A stretch of DNA of 64,000 nucleotides from Chitinophaga rupis. Lineage in GTDB: Bacteria > Bacteroidota > Bacteroidia > Chitinophagales > Chitinophagaceae. The translations under genes were made by a program, and so were the position numbers. Of the stretch, positions 35,747-47,000 are shown piece after piece. The notes below the pieces were generated by a model that was given only the letters and a program-made list of their open reading frames with translations, had not been told where the DNA came from and did not search any database. The stretch lies in contig NZ_FOBB01000011.1 in the NCBI RefSeq assembly GCF_900109685.1, positions 193,612-257,611 of the forward strand. Direction: 5' to 3'. Each line of letters starts with the position of its first letter. Position 1 is the first letter of the stretch.

Positions 35747-37126
35747 CTAGGGGTGCAGCTCCTGCTTATACTCATCCATGATCGCTTTATACAGCAGCGC
35801 TCCTACCCTGGCCGCTCCCTGCCTGTTAAAATGTGTATAATCTTTATTAGCTAATACGGTATCCCCTTCTACCCAGTGCGTCATAGAACCTTCGCCGCCC
35901 ATGGCTGCGTACAGGTTCCAGTAAGCGGTGCCATGCTGCTCTGCCAGCTCATGCTGTACTTTCAGCAGGGCCGGTACACCGGGCGCCGTAATGTAACGGT
36001 CTGTTTTTTTGTAAGCTTTATCTGCGGTGCCTACTATCAGGAAAGAGGTTTGGGGCCAGTTATTGCGCAGGGAGTCTATTACCCTTTGCATGGGGCGTTC
36101 ATACCAGCTGTAATCCGTCAGCTCCGGGCGGAACAGCACATTAGCGCCGTAGTGCAGCACTACCAGGTCATACGGGTGCTGGCGCTGCATTTGCTGCAGC
36201 ACGCCCCGGCCCAGCTTACCCAGCTCTATGCCGCTAATACCGCGGAACGAAAAGTTATCTACATATACCCCGTTATTACTTTCAAAGCTTAACCCGTAGA
36301 ACGGCTGTGCGCTGCCGCCTGCGTACTTCAGCAGTACGGATGGCTGCGCAGTGTCCTGCTGAAAGGCCAGCTCATTTACCGGGTCGCCGCCGGAGAGCGT
36401 GTAGGGCTTACCGTTAATGATCACATTACTGTTACCCGGGCCATAGAAAAGAACTACTTCACTGAAACGGTCCAAACCATGTTTACGCACAGGACTATAC
36501 CGCGCCCAGCTTTCTGTGGCAGGTATAAAGGTATGCCCGGAAAGGCCCAGCGGCAGGTCCTGCGGGGGATTGTTGCGGAAATGATAATCTTTCCAGTTAT
36601 TGGAAAAAGTATGCTGTATGGTGGTTCTAAAAGAAGCCACTACAGAGGTTACAGGTACAAAACCCACGCCGGCGCCGCCGAACTGTGTTTGCAGGCTGTC
36701 GCGCAGGTCGCCGGTGATGAGGTCACCTTCTATCATGGAATCGCCAAAGTAGGCGATACGCACTTTTTTACGTTTACCGGCTTTCAGCTCCTCCAAAGCC
36801 TGCAAAAAGTGCTGCATGCCCGGGGCTACTGCTACCGTATCCGTATACTCCTGTATGCCGGTGTAGGTCATAAAATCATAGCTGCGGTGGTCTGGTTCCG
36901 GGATGCCGGTAACCTGCCTGGCAGAATCGCCTGGCTTTCCTTTGGCAACAATGGTGTGCTTAACAACAGGAGGAGCCGGGGTAGCTTTCACATCGGCCAG
37001 CAGATCTATTTGCCGGGATGTAAAACCCTGGAAGGAGAAGCTGTTATGTACAAACGATAAGGCCAGCAAGCATATCATAGTGCCGGCAATGATATAGAAC
37101 GGGTGGGCGGATTTGTTGGCTGGCAT
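35747..37126 (-). CDS. SGNH/GDSL hydrolase-fold protein with N-terminal membrane anchor
   Basis: A 459-residue protein. One hydrophobic helix (about 10-30, FYIIAGTMICLLALSF) would anchor or export it. SGNH features: G128-D129-S130 in IAYFGDSMIEGD, block III with Asn in VVLHYGANVLF, and the dyad D429/H432 in KDYTHFNRQG. The first about 100 residues after the helix are a low-complexity linker. It is paralogous in layout to the SGNH gene downstream, giving two SGNH enzymes for one MBOAT protein. Confidence 0.85.
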   Translation of the reverse strand: MPANKSAHPFYIIAGTMICLLALSFVHNSFSFQGFTSRQIDLLADVKATPAPPVVKHTIVAKGKPGDSARQVTGIPEPDHRSYDFMTYTGIQEYTDTVAVAPGMQHFLQALEELKAGKRKKVRIAYFGDSMIEGDLITGDLRDSLQTQFGGAGVGFVPVTSVVASFRTTIQHTFSNNWKDYHFRNNPPQDLPLGLSGHTFIPATESWARYSPVRKHGLDRFSEVVLFYGPGNSNVIINGKPYTLSGGDPVNELAFQQDTAQPSVLLKYAGGSAQPFYGLSFESNNGVYVDNFSFRGISGIELGKLGRGVLQQMQRQHPYDLVVLHYGANVLFRPELTDYSWYERPMQRVIDSLRNNWPQTSFLIVGTADKAYKKTDRYITAPGVPALLKVQHELAEQHGTAYWNLYAAMGGEGSMTHWVEGDTVLANKDYTHFNRQGAARVGALLYKAIMDEYKQELHP

Positions 37127-37141
37127 GAGTCGTGTTGTTAC

Positions 37142-37239
37142 GCTAAAGGCTTAACGCTGAATGCTAAACGCTGATTGTTTTATGCTTTCTGCTTTTTGCT
37201 TTATGCGTTCGGCGTTGAGCATTATGCGTTCTGCGTAAT
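37142..37239. repeat. Fourteen contiguous heptads, GCTNAAN to GCTTTNT
   Basis: The entire spacer between the glucosaminidase stop and the SGNH gene start is 14 uninterrupted 7-mers, all beginning with G: GCTAAAG GCTTAAC and similar for the first half, GCTTTCT then GCGTTCG GCGTTGA and similar for the second. The halves are partly complementary. The last unit's final T is the first base of the complement of the glucosaminidase TAA stop. Confidence 0.92.
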
Positions 37240-37772
37240 TAATTGTCTTGTTTCGCAAAATCCATTTGCGCATCCAATTTATACAATTTGTATCGTTTAA
37301 TCAGGTTTGTTACTCTTCTGATCCATTCTGTACCGGCAGTACTGTAACCGGTATGGTTCATATGCTTAAGCCAAAGGGAATATTCCGTATTGCCTTTCAT
37401 TTCTGCATACCATTTCTTTTTACGGACGATCTTTACAAAGTGCTCATAAGAATCTTCATCCGTTTTATACTCCTTGTATTTTGAACGATAGCCGGCATGC
37501 CGCTTGGCCAGGTTGTTACGCCCTACAATACCAAAGTGGTTATGTAGCATTTTTGCGTTGCGGCTGGTGCCCATTCCTGATTCCAGCATGCCTATGCCCA
37601 GTATTACACTGGCCGGGATACCCGTTTCATTCATCAGCTTCACTGACAGGTCCTCGTATTTGTCGAGGTAGCGCTTCTTATGCTGTTGTGGGTAGGCTGT
37701 TTGTGCTATCAGCACACATATTAGCATTGCACAAAACCATACCACACGACTGAGTAGTTTGTTGCCTCTCAT
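37239..37772 (-). CDS. Exported glucosaminidase-domain peptidoglycan hydrolase
   Basis: A 177-residue protein with a signal peptide (about 1-28, LICVLIAQTAYPQ) and one glucosaminidase (GH73-like, PF01832) domain. The catalytic glutamate is E64 in GIGMLESGMGTS, and the LHNHFGIVG segment and the SYEHFVKIVRKKKWY stretch are family signatures. It would cleave the glycan strand of peptidoglycan. It is the first gene before two SGNH proteins and an MBOAT acyltransferase on the same strand, suggesting linked control of wall cutting and wall or polysaccharide O-acylation. A -7 element is present at 37812-37805. Confidence 0.88.
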   Translation of the reverse strand: MRGNKLLSRVVWFCAMLICVLIAQTAYPQQHKKRYLDKYEDLSVKLMNETGIPASVILGIGMLESGMGTSRNAKMLHNHFGIVGRNNLAKRHAGYRSKYKEYKTDEDSYEHFVKIVRKKKWYAEMKGNTEYSLWLKHMNHTGYSTAGTEWIRRVTNLIKRYKLYKLDAQMDFAKQDN

Positions 37773-37855
37773 GGCAGTATATTTTTTGTGGTGTTAATAA
37801 TTTACAAATTTATGTAATATAAATTAAATATCAATACGCTCTCTATATTGTGCCA

Positions 37856-37894
37856 ATCCCCTTTGGTACCTTTTGATCAGGCGCCAAAGGGGAT
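37856..37894. terminator. Stem-loop downstream of aspS
   Basis: ATCCCCTTTGG (37856-37866) pairs with CCAAAGGGGAT (37884-37894), 11 bp, loop 17 nt. It lies 130 bp past the aspS stop. The T-rich tail is on the plus strand, so it may be a structural relic rather than the aspS terminator. Confidence 0.5.
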
Positions 37895-37945
37895 CTTTTA
37901 TCAAAAGCATCAGCCTCTCGCAAATAGCGTGCCTATTGGCACTCA

Positions 37946-38029
37946 GTCCATGGTCCATGGTCGATAGTCCATAGCATAGAGCGTAGTACGGCACTGCGCA
38001 AAAGGCCATGGACCATGGACTATAGACTA
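37946..38029. repeat. Heptad-phased inverted array at the aspS 3' end, GTCSATR family
   Basis: The left arm GTCCATG GTCCATG then GTCGATA and GTCCATA (37946-37973) faces TGGACCA TGGACTA then TAGACTA (38009-38029). The aspS TAG stop codon (38027-38029) is inside the last unit. The loop differs from the copies at 40972 and 49933. Confidence 0.9.
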
Positions 38030-39778
38030 CTTAATCAACCCAATTTTCAGCTCATCCAGCTGAGACTGGTCTATATCACTAGGAGCATCCAGCATTACAT
38101 CGCGCCCGGAGTTGTTCTTGGGGAACGCAATGAAATCGCGGATACTCTCGCTGCCGCCCAGCAGGGAGCACAGGCGGTCAAAACCAAAGGCAATACCACC
38201 GTGGGGAGGTGCGCCGTACTCAAAGGCGCCCAGCAGGAACCCGAACTTATGACGGGCCTCTTCCGGGCTCATACCCAGGGCGGCAAACATTTTCTCCTGC
38301 AGCTCGCGCTGGAAAATACGGATAGAGCCACCGCCTATCTCCGTGCCGTTCAACACTATATCATATGCATTGGCCTTGATCTCACCATATCTGGATGGTT
38401 CATCCATCAGCGCTACCTGGTCCGGTTTGGGGGAGGTGAACGGATGGTGACGGGCTACCCAGCGTTTTTCCTCTTCAGCATACTCAAAGAGCGGAAAGTC
38501 TATGACCCATAACGGTTTAAACTCGTTTTTGTTGCGAAATCCAAGGCGTTCGCCCATTTCCAGGCGCAGCTCGCTCATGGCTTTGCGGGTACGCTCTTCG
38601 CGGCCGGCCAATACCAGTATAAGATCGCCGGGTTGGGCATTACATTTTTCTGCCCAGCCTTTCAGCTTGGTTTCGTCAAAGAATTTATCCACAGAGCTCT
38701 TCAGCGTGCCGTCTGTATTATATTTCAGGTGAATAAGGCCACTCATGCCTATCTGGGGGCGTTTCACCCAATCGGTCAGCTCATCCAGCTGTTTACGGGT
38801 ATATTCACTACAGCCTTTTGCGCAAATGGCAATTACCAGCTCCGCATCGTCAAACACCTTAAAGCCCTGGTTCTGAACAGTATCAGTAAGGTTTACCAGC
38901 TTCATTTCAAAGCGGATGTCCGGCTTATCGTTGCCATAAAACTCCATGGCATGCTCCCAGGTCATGCGGGGAAAAGCTTCGTTGAAAGTAATACCCTTGA
39001 TCTCTTTGAACACATGTTTCACCATATCCTCAAAGGTGTTCAGGATATCTTCCTGCTCTACAAAGCTCATTTCGCAGTCTATCTGGGTAAATTCCGGCTG
39101 CCGGTCGGCACGCAGGTCCTCATCACGGAAGCATTTTACCACCTGGTAATAGCGGTCGTACCCACTCACCATCAGCAGCTGCTTAAAGGTTTGGGGCGAC
39201 TGCGGCAGGGCGTAGAACTCATTAGGGTTCATACGGCTGGGCACCACAAAGTCGCGGGCGCCTTCCGGGGTGGATTTTATAAGGAAAGGTGTTTCAATAT
39301 CCATGAATCCCCTGGTATCCAGGAAGTTGCGTACAGAGCGGTTTACGCGGTAACGCAGCTCCAGGTTCTGCTTCACCAGGTTGCGGCGAAGATCCAGGTA
39401 GCGGTATTTCATACGCAGCTCATCACCACCGTCCGTATCATCCTGGATGGTAAAGGGAGGCGTTTTGGCGGCATTCAGTATAGAAAAATTGCTTACAGTG
39501 ATCTCAATATCACCGGTAGGCATATTTGGATTTTTACTGGTACGCTCTGTAACAGTGCCGGTTACCTGTATCACAAACTCACGTCCCAGGGGTTGCTCTT
39601 CCAATTGGATAACCAGGGATTCGCCAAAAAGCAATTGCGTGACGCCATAACGGTCGCGCAGGTCCACAAACGTAACTGTCTTATGTAATTTCCTTACTGT
39701 TTGTATCCAACCGGCTAATGTAACCTGCCGGCCTGCCTGCTCCAACCTGAGTTCACCACAAGTATGCGTTCTATACAT
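38027..39778 (-). CDS. aspS: Aspartyl-tRNA synthetase
   Basis: A 583-residue class II synthetase of the bacterial type. The N-terminal OB-fold (about 1-110; VTLAGWIQTVRKLHKTVTFVDLRDRYG) binds the anticodon. The catalytic core has motif 1 around FLDTRGFMDIETPFL, motif 2 in YYQVVKCFRDEDLRADRQPEFTQID, and motif 3 in GGIAFGFDRLCSLL; the bacterial GAD insertion lies between. ATG at 39778 starts MYRTHTCGEL, matching the family; an upstream in-frame start at 39841 would add 21 unrelated residues. A -7 element (TATCTTTG) lies at 39878-39871, giving a leader of about 90 nt. Confidence 0.97.
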   Translation of the reverse strand: MYRTHTCGELRLEQAGRQVTLAGWIQTVRKLHKTVTFVDLRDRYGVTQLLFGESLVIQLEEQPLGREFVIQVTGTVTERTSKNPNMPTGDIEITVSNFSILNAAKTPPFTIQDDTDGGDELRMKYRYLDLRRNLVKQNLELRYRVNRSVRNFLDTRGFMDIETPFLIKSTPEGARDFVVPSRMNPNEFYALPQSPQTFKQLLMVSGYDRYYQVVKCFRDEDLRADRQPEFTQIDCEMSFVEQEDILNTFEDMVKHVFKEIKGITFNEAFPRMTWEHAMEFYGNDKPDIRFEMKLVNLTDTVQNQGFKVFDDAELVIAICAKGCSEYTRKQLDELTDWVKRPQIGMSGLIHLKYNTDGTLKSSVDKFFDETKLKGWAEKCNAQPGDLILVLAGREERTRKAMSELRLEMGERLGFRNKNEFKPLWVIDFPLFEYAEEEKRWVARHHPFTSPKPDQVALMDEPSRYGEIKANAYDIVLNGTEIGGGSIRIFQRELQEKMFAALGMSPEEARHKFGFLLGAFEYGAPPHGGIAFGFDRLCSLLGGSESIRDFIAFPKNNSGRDVMLDAPSDIDQSQLDELKIGLIK

Positions 39779-39905
39779 AGAAAAAAGTTGATGTTTTGAA
39801 CTTTGACAGTGCCTGTTTGGTGGATATGGTTCACCAGACATTACACCTCAAAAAAGTATTTTATGGGGGGCAAAGATACATTTTAACGCCTGCATTTGTA
39901 GCCCT

Positions 39906-40952
39906 TCATCTATTAAAATATCGTTTAATATCGGCTTCCGGCAGCAGGGGCACACCCTGCAATAAGTGCTGTGTAAGCAAATGCGCCATGTAAGGGGCCA
40001 GGGAGCAGCCTTTGGTTCCCAGCCCATTGAACAGGCCCAGGGCAGGATATTGCGGGTGCAACCCCATAATAGGGCGGCGGTCTTTACCGGAGGGGCGTAT
40101 ACCGGCCTGCTGTTCCAGCACCGTGTAGGGCACTTTCAGCAGCTGCTGCAAACTTTCTTCCAGGAACAGCCTTTTTTCTGTTGTGGGTGCCTCATCTACA
40201 TAATCCCATACAAAGGTGGAGCCTGCCCAGAACACTTCCTGCTCCTGCGGCACCAGTGTAATACTTTTTTTGAGGATGTTCTCTGTATGCAGGCCGGGAA
40301 TGTGCACCTTTAATACCTCTCCCTTATTCAGCAGGAAAGGAATGTGTTTGAACCAGGGGTTATGAATGATCTGCGCCCCTTCGCAGAAAATAATAGCGCG
40401 GGCCTGCACATCTTTATACTGTACGCCGGCTGCAGTGTGCTGCAATTGTGCAAGGTCCAGCTGCTCATCCCGCAACAATTGCTTTTCTGCTAAATAATGC
40501 CGCCATGCAGGTAATAAGTGATGCAGCAATACGGTAGCGCCTTTTACTATGGCTGCGCCGTAAGGCTGGTACAGCCAGGGTTCCATGAGGGCGGCATTCG
40601 CCGGATGGGTGTATTGCTGCGCTAATCCCTGTGTGGTTTTATTATTAAAAGCCGTGCGCAGCTGCTCCGATGGCAGGGCCATCCAGATATCCCTTTCCTT
40701 AAACACCGGTACGCCCAACAGCTGTTCCAGCTGCCGGTACGTTTGTTTTGCAAAGGGGTATAGCTGCTCATACATCCAAGCCATTTCAAAACGGCGGCCC
40801 GATACAGGATTAATTACCCCCGCGGCTATACGCGATGCGCTGTTGGGTTTATACGCATCTATTACCAGCACCCGCTGCCCTTCCTGTAACAGGCGGTGGC
40901 TCAGCATAGTGCCGGCTATGCCCTGGCCGGCTATGAGGTAGTCGAATTGCAT
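39906..40952 (-). CDS. FAD-dependent oxidoreductase of the D-amino-acid oxidase (DAO) family
   Basis: A 348-residue cytosolic flavoprotein. The dinucleotide fold is at the N-terminus (YLIAGQGIAGTMLSHRL, then VLVIDAYKPNSASRIAAGVINPVSG), and the C-terminal GIRPSGKDRRPIMGLHPQYP and NGLGTKGCSLAPYMAHLL segments are typical of glycine-oxidase/DAO proteins. The substrate is not clear; ThiO-like or MnmC-like roles are possible. ATG at 40952 begins MQFDYLIAG; 35 further in-frame codons upstream simply translate the heptad array at 40972-41063 and are rejected. Confidence 0.85.
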   Translation of the reverse strand: MQFDYLIAGQGIAGTMLSHRLLQEGQRVLVIDAYKPNSASRIAAGVINPVSGRRFEMAWMYEQLYPFAKQTYRQLEQLLGVPVFKERDIWMALPSEQLRTAFNNKTTQGLAQQYTHPANAALMEPWLYQPYGAAIVKGATVLLHHLLPAWRHYLAEKQLLRDEQLDLAQLQHTAAGVQYKDVQARAIIFCEGAQIIHNPWFKHIPFLLNKGEVLKVHIPGLHTENILKKSITLVPQEQEVFWAGSTFVWDYVDEAPTTEKRLFLEESLQQLLKVPYTVLEQQAGIRPSGKDRRPIMGLHPQYPALGLFNGLGTKGCSLAPYMAHLLTQHLLQGVPLLPEADIKRYFNR

Positions 40953-40971
40953 AGTGCGAAAGTAGTGAAAA

Positions 40972-41063
40972 GTCCATGGTCCATAGTCGATAGTCCATAG
41001 CATACTCCGTAATAATTGTACTACGATATATGCAGTGGACCATGGACTATGGACCATGGACTA
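40972..41063. repeat. Heptad-phased inverted array, GTCSATR family, copy 1 of a shared ~90-bp element
   Basis: The left arm GTCCATG GTCCATA then GTCGATA and GTCCATA (40972-40999) faces four TGGACYA units (41036-41063). The 36-nt loop is near-identical to the inverted copy at 49933-50024. It lies between the A2M gene stop and the flavoprotein start. Confidence 0.92.
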
Positions 41064-41069
41064 AAAAAA

Positions 41070-44000
41070 CTACTTCACTACTTTCACGTTCAGCCCCTCA
41101 CTATGCGCGCTGAATTCCGGCGCGTACATGCATTGTGCGGTGCTGATGCCATTGGAGAAAGTGCCTTCATGTGTTACAAAAAGTGTGTACTCAAACACGT
41201 AAGTGCCTTTGGGCAGATAGCTGAAAAAGAAATCAGTGGAGGCATCTTTAGTGCTTTCATAATAGCTGAGCCCATTCTGCCATTTACTGCTGCTGATCAC
41301 ATTCTGCGGCTCAAAACAGGCGGCCCGCATATCGCGCAGGTGAATGTATTCCATATCACGGTCTGCACGCAATACGATCCTCACTTTTACCTTATCTCCT
41401 ATTTTCAGCTGCTTGTTGTCTGAGATATCCGTTAACACCGGGCCCTTGTCAGTTACTTCCTGGATAAACAGCTGTTTTTCCAGCTTCAGCGGTGTGGCGG
41501 CAGGAGTTATTTTATCCAGCTGCTCAAAATACTGCCAGTACACAGCGCCCCAGGAGGGTTGCCCCTGGCTGCCCTGCATGCTTACCTGTATATTGCCCAT
41601 AGCGGGTTTTACGTCCTTACCTTCCAGCCGTTTTTTGAAATAACCGGTGCCGGCTTCTGTATGCTGGTTAGCGCTGCTAATGGTTTCACTCCCCAGCTGT
41701 ATAGTTACCTGCGGGCTGGCGGCCAGCCAGTTGTTACCGCTTAGCAGCATGGCGTAGCAAGCATCTGCCGTGGCTTTGGTGGTATTCCAGTTATTGGTTT
41801 GCTTGTTCTTAAGCAGCCAGGTTTTCATAGCATCTACCGCAGCGGTATCTTTTGCTACCACGTCAAAAGCTTCTATCATCATTACCTGTGATTCAATAGG
41901 CGCCTGGTACCACCAGTAGCCCCATTGCCCTTTCCAGTACATGCCCATTTCCTCATTGGTAATAGCATGTTCTTTTAACGATCTTAAAATAGCGGCGGGT
42001 GTTTCCTTATCGTTATTCTTATATAGTGCAACAGCTGCTAACGCTTGCACGTAGCGGTTTTGCGGCAGCCAGAACTTTTTGGCCTGTTCCAGGTAATAGC
42101 TATAGGCGGCCTGGTATTTAGCGGCTAAAGGTTTGTCTTTATAAAAGCTGCGCATGTACAGGTAGTGCACCTGTATACCGCCAATATGCTGCTCTTTCAT
42201 ATTTACCTTCTGCTGCAGCAGCTGGTGGTAATCCTTATCCAGCTGCATATCCAGATAGTTGAGCGCTTTATCTGTGAGCTCACGGCAGCTTGCTTTTTGT
42301 GCGGCGGAAAGCGCATCCAGCTGCTGCAGGCGGCCTACGCCGGCAACAATGTACTGGGTAATAAAACGGTCTTCCCACATACCGGTAAACCAGGGAAAAG
42401 CGCCGGAGGACAACTGCATCTGTTTTAGCTGTCCCAGCGCTTTTTCCAGCTCCCTGCTCATACGGTGCAGGTCAAACAGCAGGGCTATGCGCGATTTCTG
42501 CTCCGCTTCGCTCTTAGCTTCCAGCACCCAGGGTGTTTGCTGCAGTAGCACGGCTTTCAGCTCCTCATTCTTTTGCAGGTTGCTTTGCAGGGCAGCGGTA
42601 TCTTTTTTAGCCCATTGGTCAAACACTGTTTTAATACCAGGTAAAGCATTTACCATATGGGTGGCCAGGGCATTGGCATAATACCGGTTAAAGGTTTGCT
42701 CCGCACACTGGTACGGGTATTCCATTAAATACGGTAACGCCTGTACGGCATACCAGGCCGGGTTGCCGGTAAACTCCACGGTTACGGCGTGCTGGCGCAG
42801 GGTTTCAGATGTATCGCTATGCAGCAGCTTGTCAAAAGTAAAGCTGCGGTTACCATCGCCGCGCAGCGCCATCGGCAGGGTTTCTGTTACCAGCATGCTG
42901 TTGGTAAGCACGGGCAGCGCATTCTCCTCGCCGTCGCTAAACTGGCCGGATTGTGCTACCACACGATATAACAGCGCGCTGTTAAAGTTGTAAGGGATTT
43001 GTACCGGGAAGGTTACCAGGGTGCTTTGCCCTTTGTATGCAGTAAAATGCTGTACCGGGAAAGTGTTCTGGAACCAGCCGTCTACCGGCTGCATAGTGGT
43101 GGCATCCAGCAGCTCCAGGCGGGCCTGGCCTATCAAGGTGCTATCTGCCAGGTTGCTGATCTTGGCGCTGAATTCCATACGGTCACCTTCGCGCATAAAG
43201 CGGGGCGCATTGGGCTGCACCATTAATGGCTTTTGCGTAACAATACTGGTTTCCGTATAGCCCAAAGCCATTTCCTTTGTGTGGGCCAGGCCCATGAAAC
43301 GCCAGCGGGTAAGGGCTTCCGGCACTGTAAATTCAAAGGTGATATTACCGTCTTTATCCGTATGCAGGTCCGGAAGGAAGAAGGCTGTTTCATTAAAGTT
43401 GGTGCGCGGTGTAACAGCGGCAGGTAGTTCTTTTGCGGCTGCTTCAGGCTTTTGAACTACTGCAACCTCTGATAACGAGGCATTTTTATCCATGGCCGCT
43501 TCCGCCATTACCGGCGCCGGGGGAGCGGCAGCTGCCACAGCAGCCCTGTCACGGGCAAGGCCTGGTGCAGCGGCACCCACCCGTAATTCTTTTTTATACA
43601 TTCCGCCACCATACCCGCCAAGCCAGTCAGACCAGCGCAGCGCATCATAGATGATCACACTATCTTCCAGCGGCGGTACCGGCGGGTACCGGTTAAAGGA
43701 TTGTTGTTTGGTAAAGTTATCCGTATCCTGCCAGGTTTGCCCCGGGCTAAACACCGGGTACAGCGGCGGCAGCGTCCACTGCTGCGGTGCAAAAGCATCC
43801 AAGGAGGCATCGTACATAGCAGCCAGCAGCTCTGCAGCCACCTGGTCTTTTTTGTAGCCTTTTATTTGCACCTGCCATTTTTCTTTTTCTCCGGGCAGCA
43901 GCTTATCGCGGTGCGTGCCTATTTGTATATCCAGCGTTTTATTGCTCCAGGGTACAGCAATATCCTGTTTTTGGCTGAATACGCGGTTATCCTTTACCAC

Positions 44001-47000
44001 GGTATAGGTTATACGTAAGCCGCCGCGGTCTTTTTCCGTAATGTTATAGGCAAACGATTTTTGCTGGGCAGATAGTTGTACAAAATCATCTACCGGCTGC
44101 TGGTCCATTCTTTCAATGGTTTGCAGTATATGCAGGTCTTTGGCAGTGGTTCCTACTACCTGTTTTACTTCGCTTCCCGGTTCATGCGGCTGCTCATCTG
44201 CCAGTATGCGGAAGTAGTCCGGGTAAGGCAACTGGGACGCAGCAGCATCTACCAGGTTAAAAACTTTTTTCTGCGTAAGAGTACCGCCTGCAGCGTCTCT
44301 GGCAGTTACTTCCAGCTCATAAGCTCCTGGAGGCAGTGATTTTACAGACAGCTCTGTATGGCCATCCTTTGCGGTGGTGAATGTTTTTTCCAGCAGCGGC
44401 GCTTTGCGCGGCCACTGCGATGGTTCATTTTCCCTTTTATATACATCCAGCGGAAATGCCTGCAGAAATTCCTGTTCCGTTAATACAAACTGGTCCGGCG
44501 CCTCCCAGTAACGGGCGCGCATAAGGCGGTTGGGATGCTGCAGGGGTAATAAGCGCATTTGCACCGTAGCCGGTTCAAAAGTACCATTCAGGTTAGCGGT
44601 AGTTACTTTTACCTGCTGCAGCTCTTTGGCAGATAGCTCATCTGGTACATCCAGCTTTATTTCCATGAGCTGGTAACCGGCGGATACACGTTGTTCACCA
44701 CTGCGGGTTTCGCCATTCAGGTCCGTCACATCTGCATAAACACGGTAGGTGAAAATAGGTTTCAGCTCCGGCTTTATCTGTTTATCCGGCAGGGCGCTGA
44801 AGTGAATGGTAAAAGTACCGTCTGCGCCGGTTTGCAGCTGCCCATGCGTTATTTCACGGGATGCGAACGCAGGTATCGGCCGGTACATAAACATCCAGTA
44901 ATAAGGGTAGCGGGCTTCCCGCACCACCCGGTATTTTACCGCGGCGCCATCAATATTATTACCGGCATAAGCCAGCGCTTTCCCATGTATGGTAACGGTA
45001 TCGCCTACACGGTAGCTGCCTTTTACTGTATCAAACTCCACATAAAATTTAGGACGTTTATATTCTTCCACTGAAAAATAAGCGCGGCCTTCTGTAATTA
45101 CATCTGAAATGGTGAATGATCCATTCAGCCCACCTTCCGGCAATTTGAACTTACCGTTGTAAGCGCCGTATTCATTGGTAGTAACGGCTATGGAATCTAC
45201 TTTTTCCCCATTCATATCCGTTAGCTGCACCATAGTTTTATAATCTGCTACTGCATTACTAACGTTAGTGGAATCCTTGGTTTTAACCACAATTCCTTTG
45301 AAGTACACTGTTTGCCCCGGGCGGTAAATAGCCCGGTCTGTGAACAGGAAGCTTTGCGGTTTTTCCTTTTCCCGTGGCTCCGGTTGGTAATACCGGTACA
45401 GGTATTTATAGTTATCGGTGAACAGGGTATCTTTTCCCAGGCTCCATTCCAGCCGTACATTCCGGTTTTGCTTATTCACACTCCTATCCAAAGTAATGCG
45501 TCCGCTTTTATTGGTAGTGGCGCTTTGCAGCAGGCGGTTACTTACCATACGCCCGCTTTGGCTGTCCCTCACCATTTCCCATATACGCAGCTTTACGCCG
45601 GAAAGCGGTTCTCCTGTTTCCCGGTGCAAGGCCAGGTAATCATTATTCCGGTTAATGTAACTAAGCTGCGATATGTGAATGAATTGCACGGCAAGTATGC
45701 TTTGCGCCATATCAAAATCCGGCGTGGTGCCTGCCAGCAGCACGTATTGGCCCAGCGGCAAAGCCTCCGCTTTTATTTCTGTATTATGCTCCCTGTAATC
45801 TACAGGATCTGGTAAGGCCTGCTCCCATTGGCGGCTGGGTTTCCTGTCAATGATCAGGCGCCAGTAGCGGTTAGTGGTATCGCGGTAATCATTTTGTGCG
45901 CTGCGCAGCTGCTCCATAAACGATTCATTCACACGCGCCACCCGCAAATATATTTTAGACAGGTTACGGTAAGTAACCAGCGTGCGGAAAGGCTGCTCCG
46001 GCAGGTTCACCAGCTCTGTGGTTAGCTGCAGCTCATGGGCTTCCAGCTGCTGCAGCAGCTGCCTGCAATTGCTGGCGCCATAGCTGGCTGGCGCATGTTG
46101 TATGGCCTGCTTACACAAAGCCACGGCCTGCGCAGCTTTGCCGGTGGCGCTATCTTTACTTTGCTGGTCCTGCTGGTAATAAAGCTGCGCCAGCATGTAC
46201 ATAACACGGGTTACTTCCGGCTCCTGCGCGTAAGCCTGCTGCATTTGCTGCAGGGCTTTTACATACAGCTCTTCCTTATCTGCCATTACGCCTACCTGGT
46301 TTACGTAACGCATGCGCTCCAGGTCTGCATCCAGCAAAGCAGCGCGGTTATTATCTTTTAAGTGAAAGCTGATCAGCTGCTGTAACAGCAAAATGGCTTT
46401 GAACTGCAGGGAGCTGGAATCGCTTGCAGTAAAGTGATGTGCTGCAAAATCAGCAGCAGGTGCAAAAGCCTGCGCATCATCCAGCTCAAATAAATTAGCT
46501 GCCTGGTTCAGGTTATTTTCACCGGACTTAAAATAATCCAGCGCACGGTGCGCCAGCAGATCGTATAGGGTGGGACGCAACACGCGGGCATTGCCTTTTT
46601 CCAGTATGCCATCGTACACTGTCAGATCTGTTTTTTGCAACAGCTCCGTATTTTCCAGGGAGGCGGTATATGCCAGGGTGATCTCCCGGTTTAAACGGGT
46701 CATGTCCCAGCTGGCAATATCCGTAGCCGTATCGCTGGCCAGCGCGGTGCGGTTATAAAAGCGGTAGCGGTTGTTTTGCAGGTAACGCCAGTACATTTCC
46801 CCCTTTATGCTTTGCAGTATTGCACGTACCGGGTCTTTAAACTGTGCTATCTGCCGGTTTATTTCCTCCAGGTTCTTTACCTGGCCATTCTCCTGGTCTT
46901 CCTGGTATTTTATGCGGAAAATGAGGGAGGCTACAATATCCGTATCGCGCCCGTCTTTTACCGCCTGTTTATAAATGCCCTCCACTACCTGCAGGGCTGA

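Noticed and set aside
38633..39688. Open frame of about 350 codons antisense to aspS
   Set aside because: It lies wholly inside a well-recognised essential gene on the other strand and shows no domain.
40953..41057. N-terminal extension of the DAO-family flavoprotein by 35 codons
   Set aside because: The added residues translate the heptad array; the FAD-binding fold starts right at the ATG at 40952.
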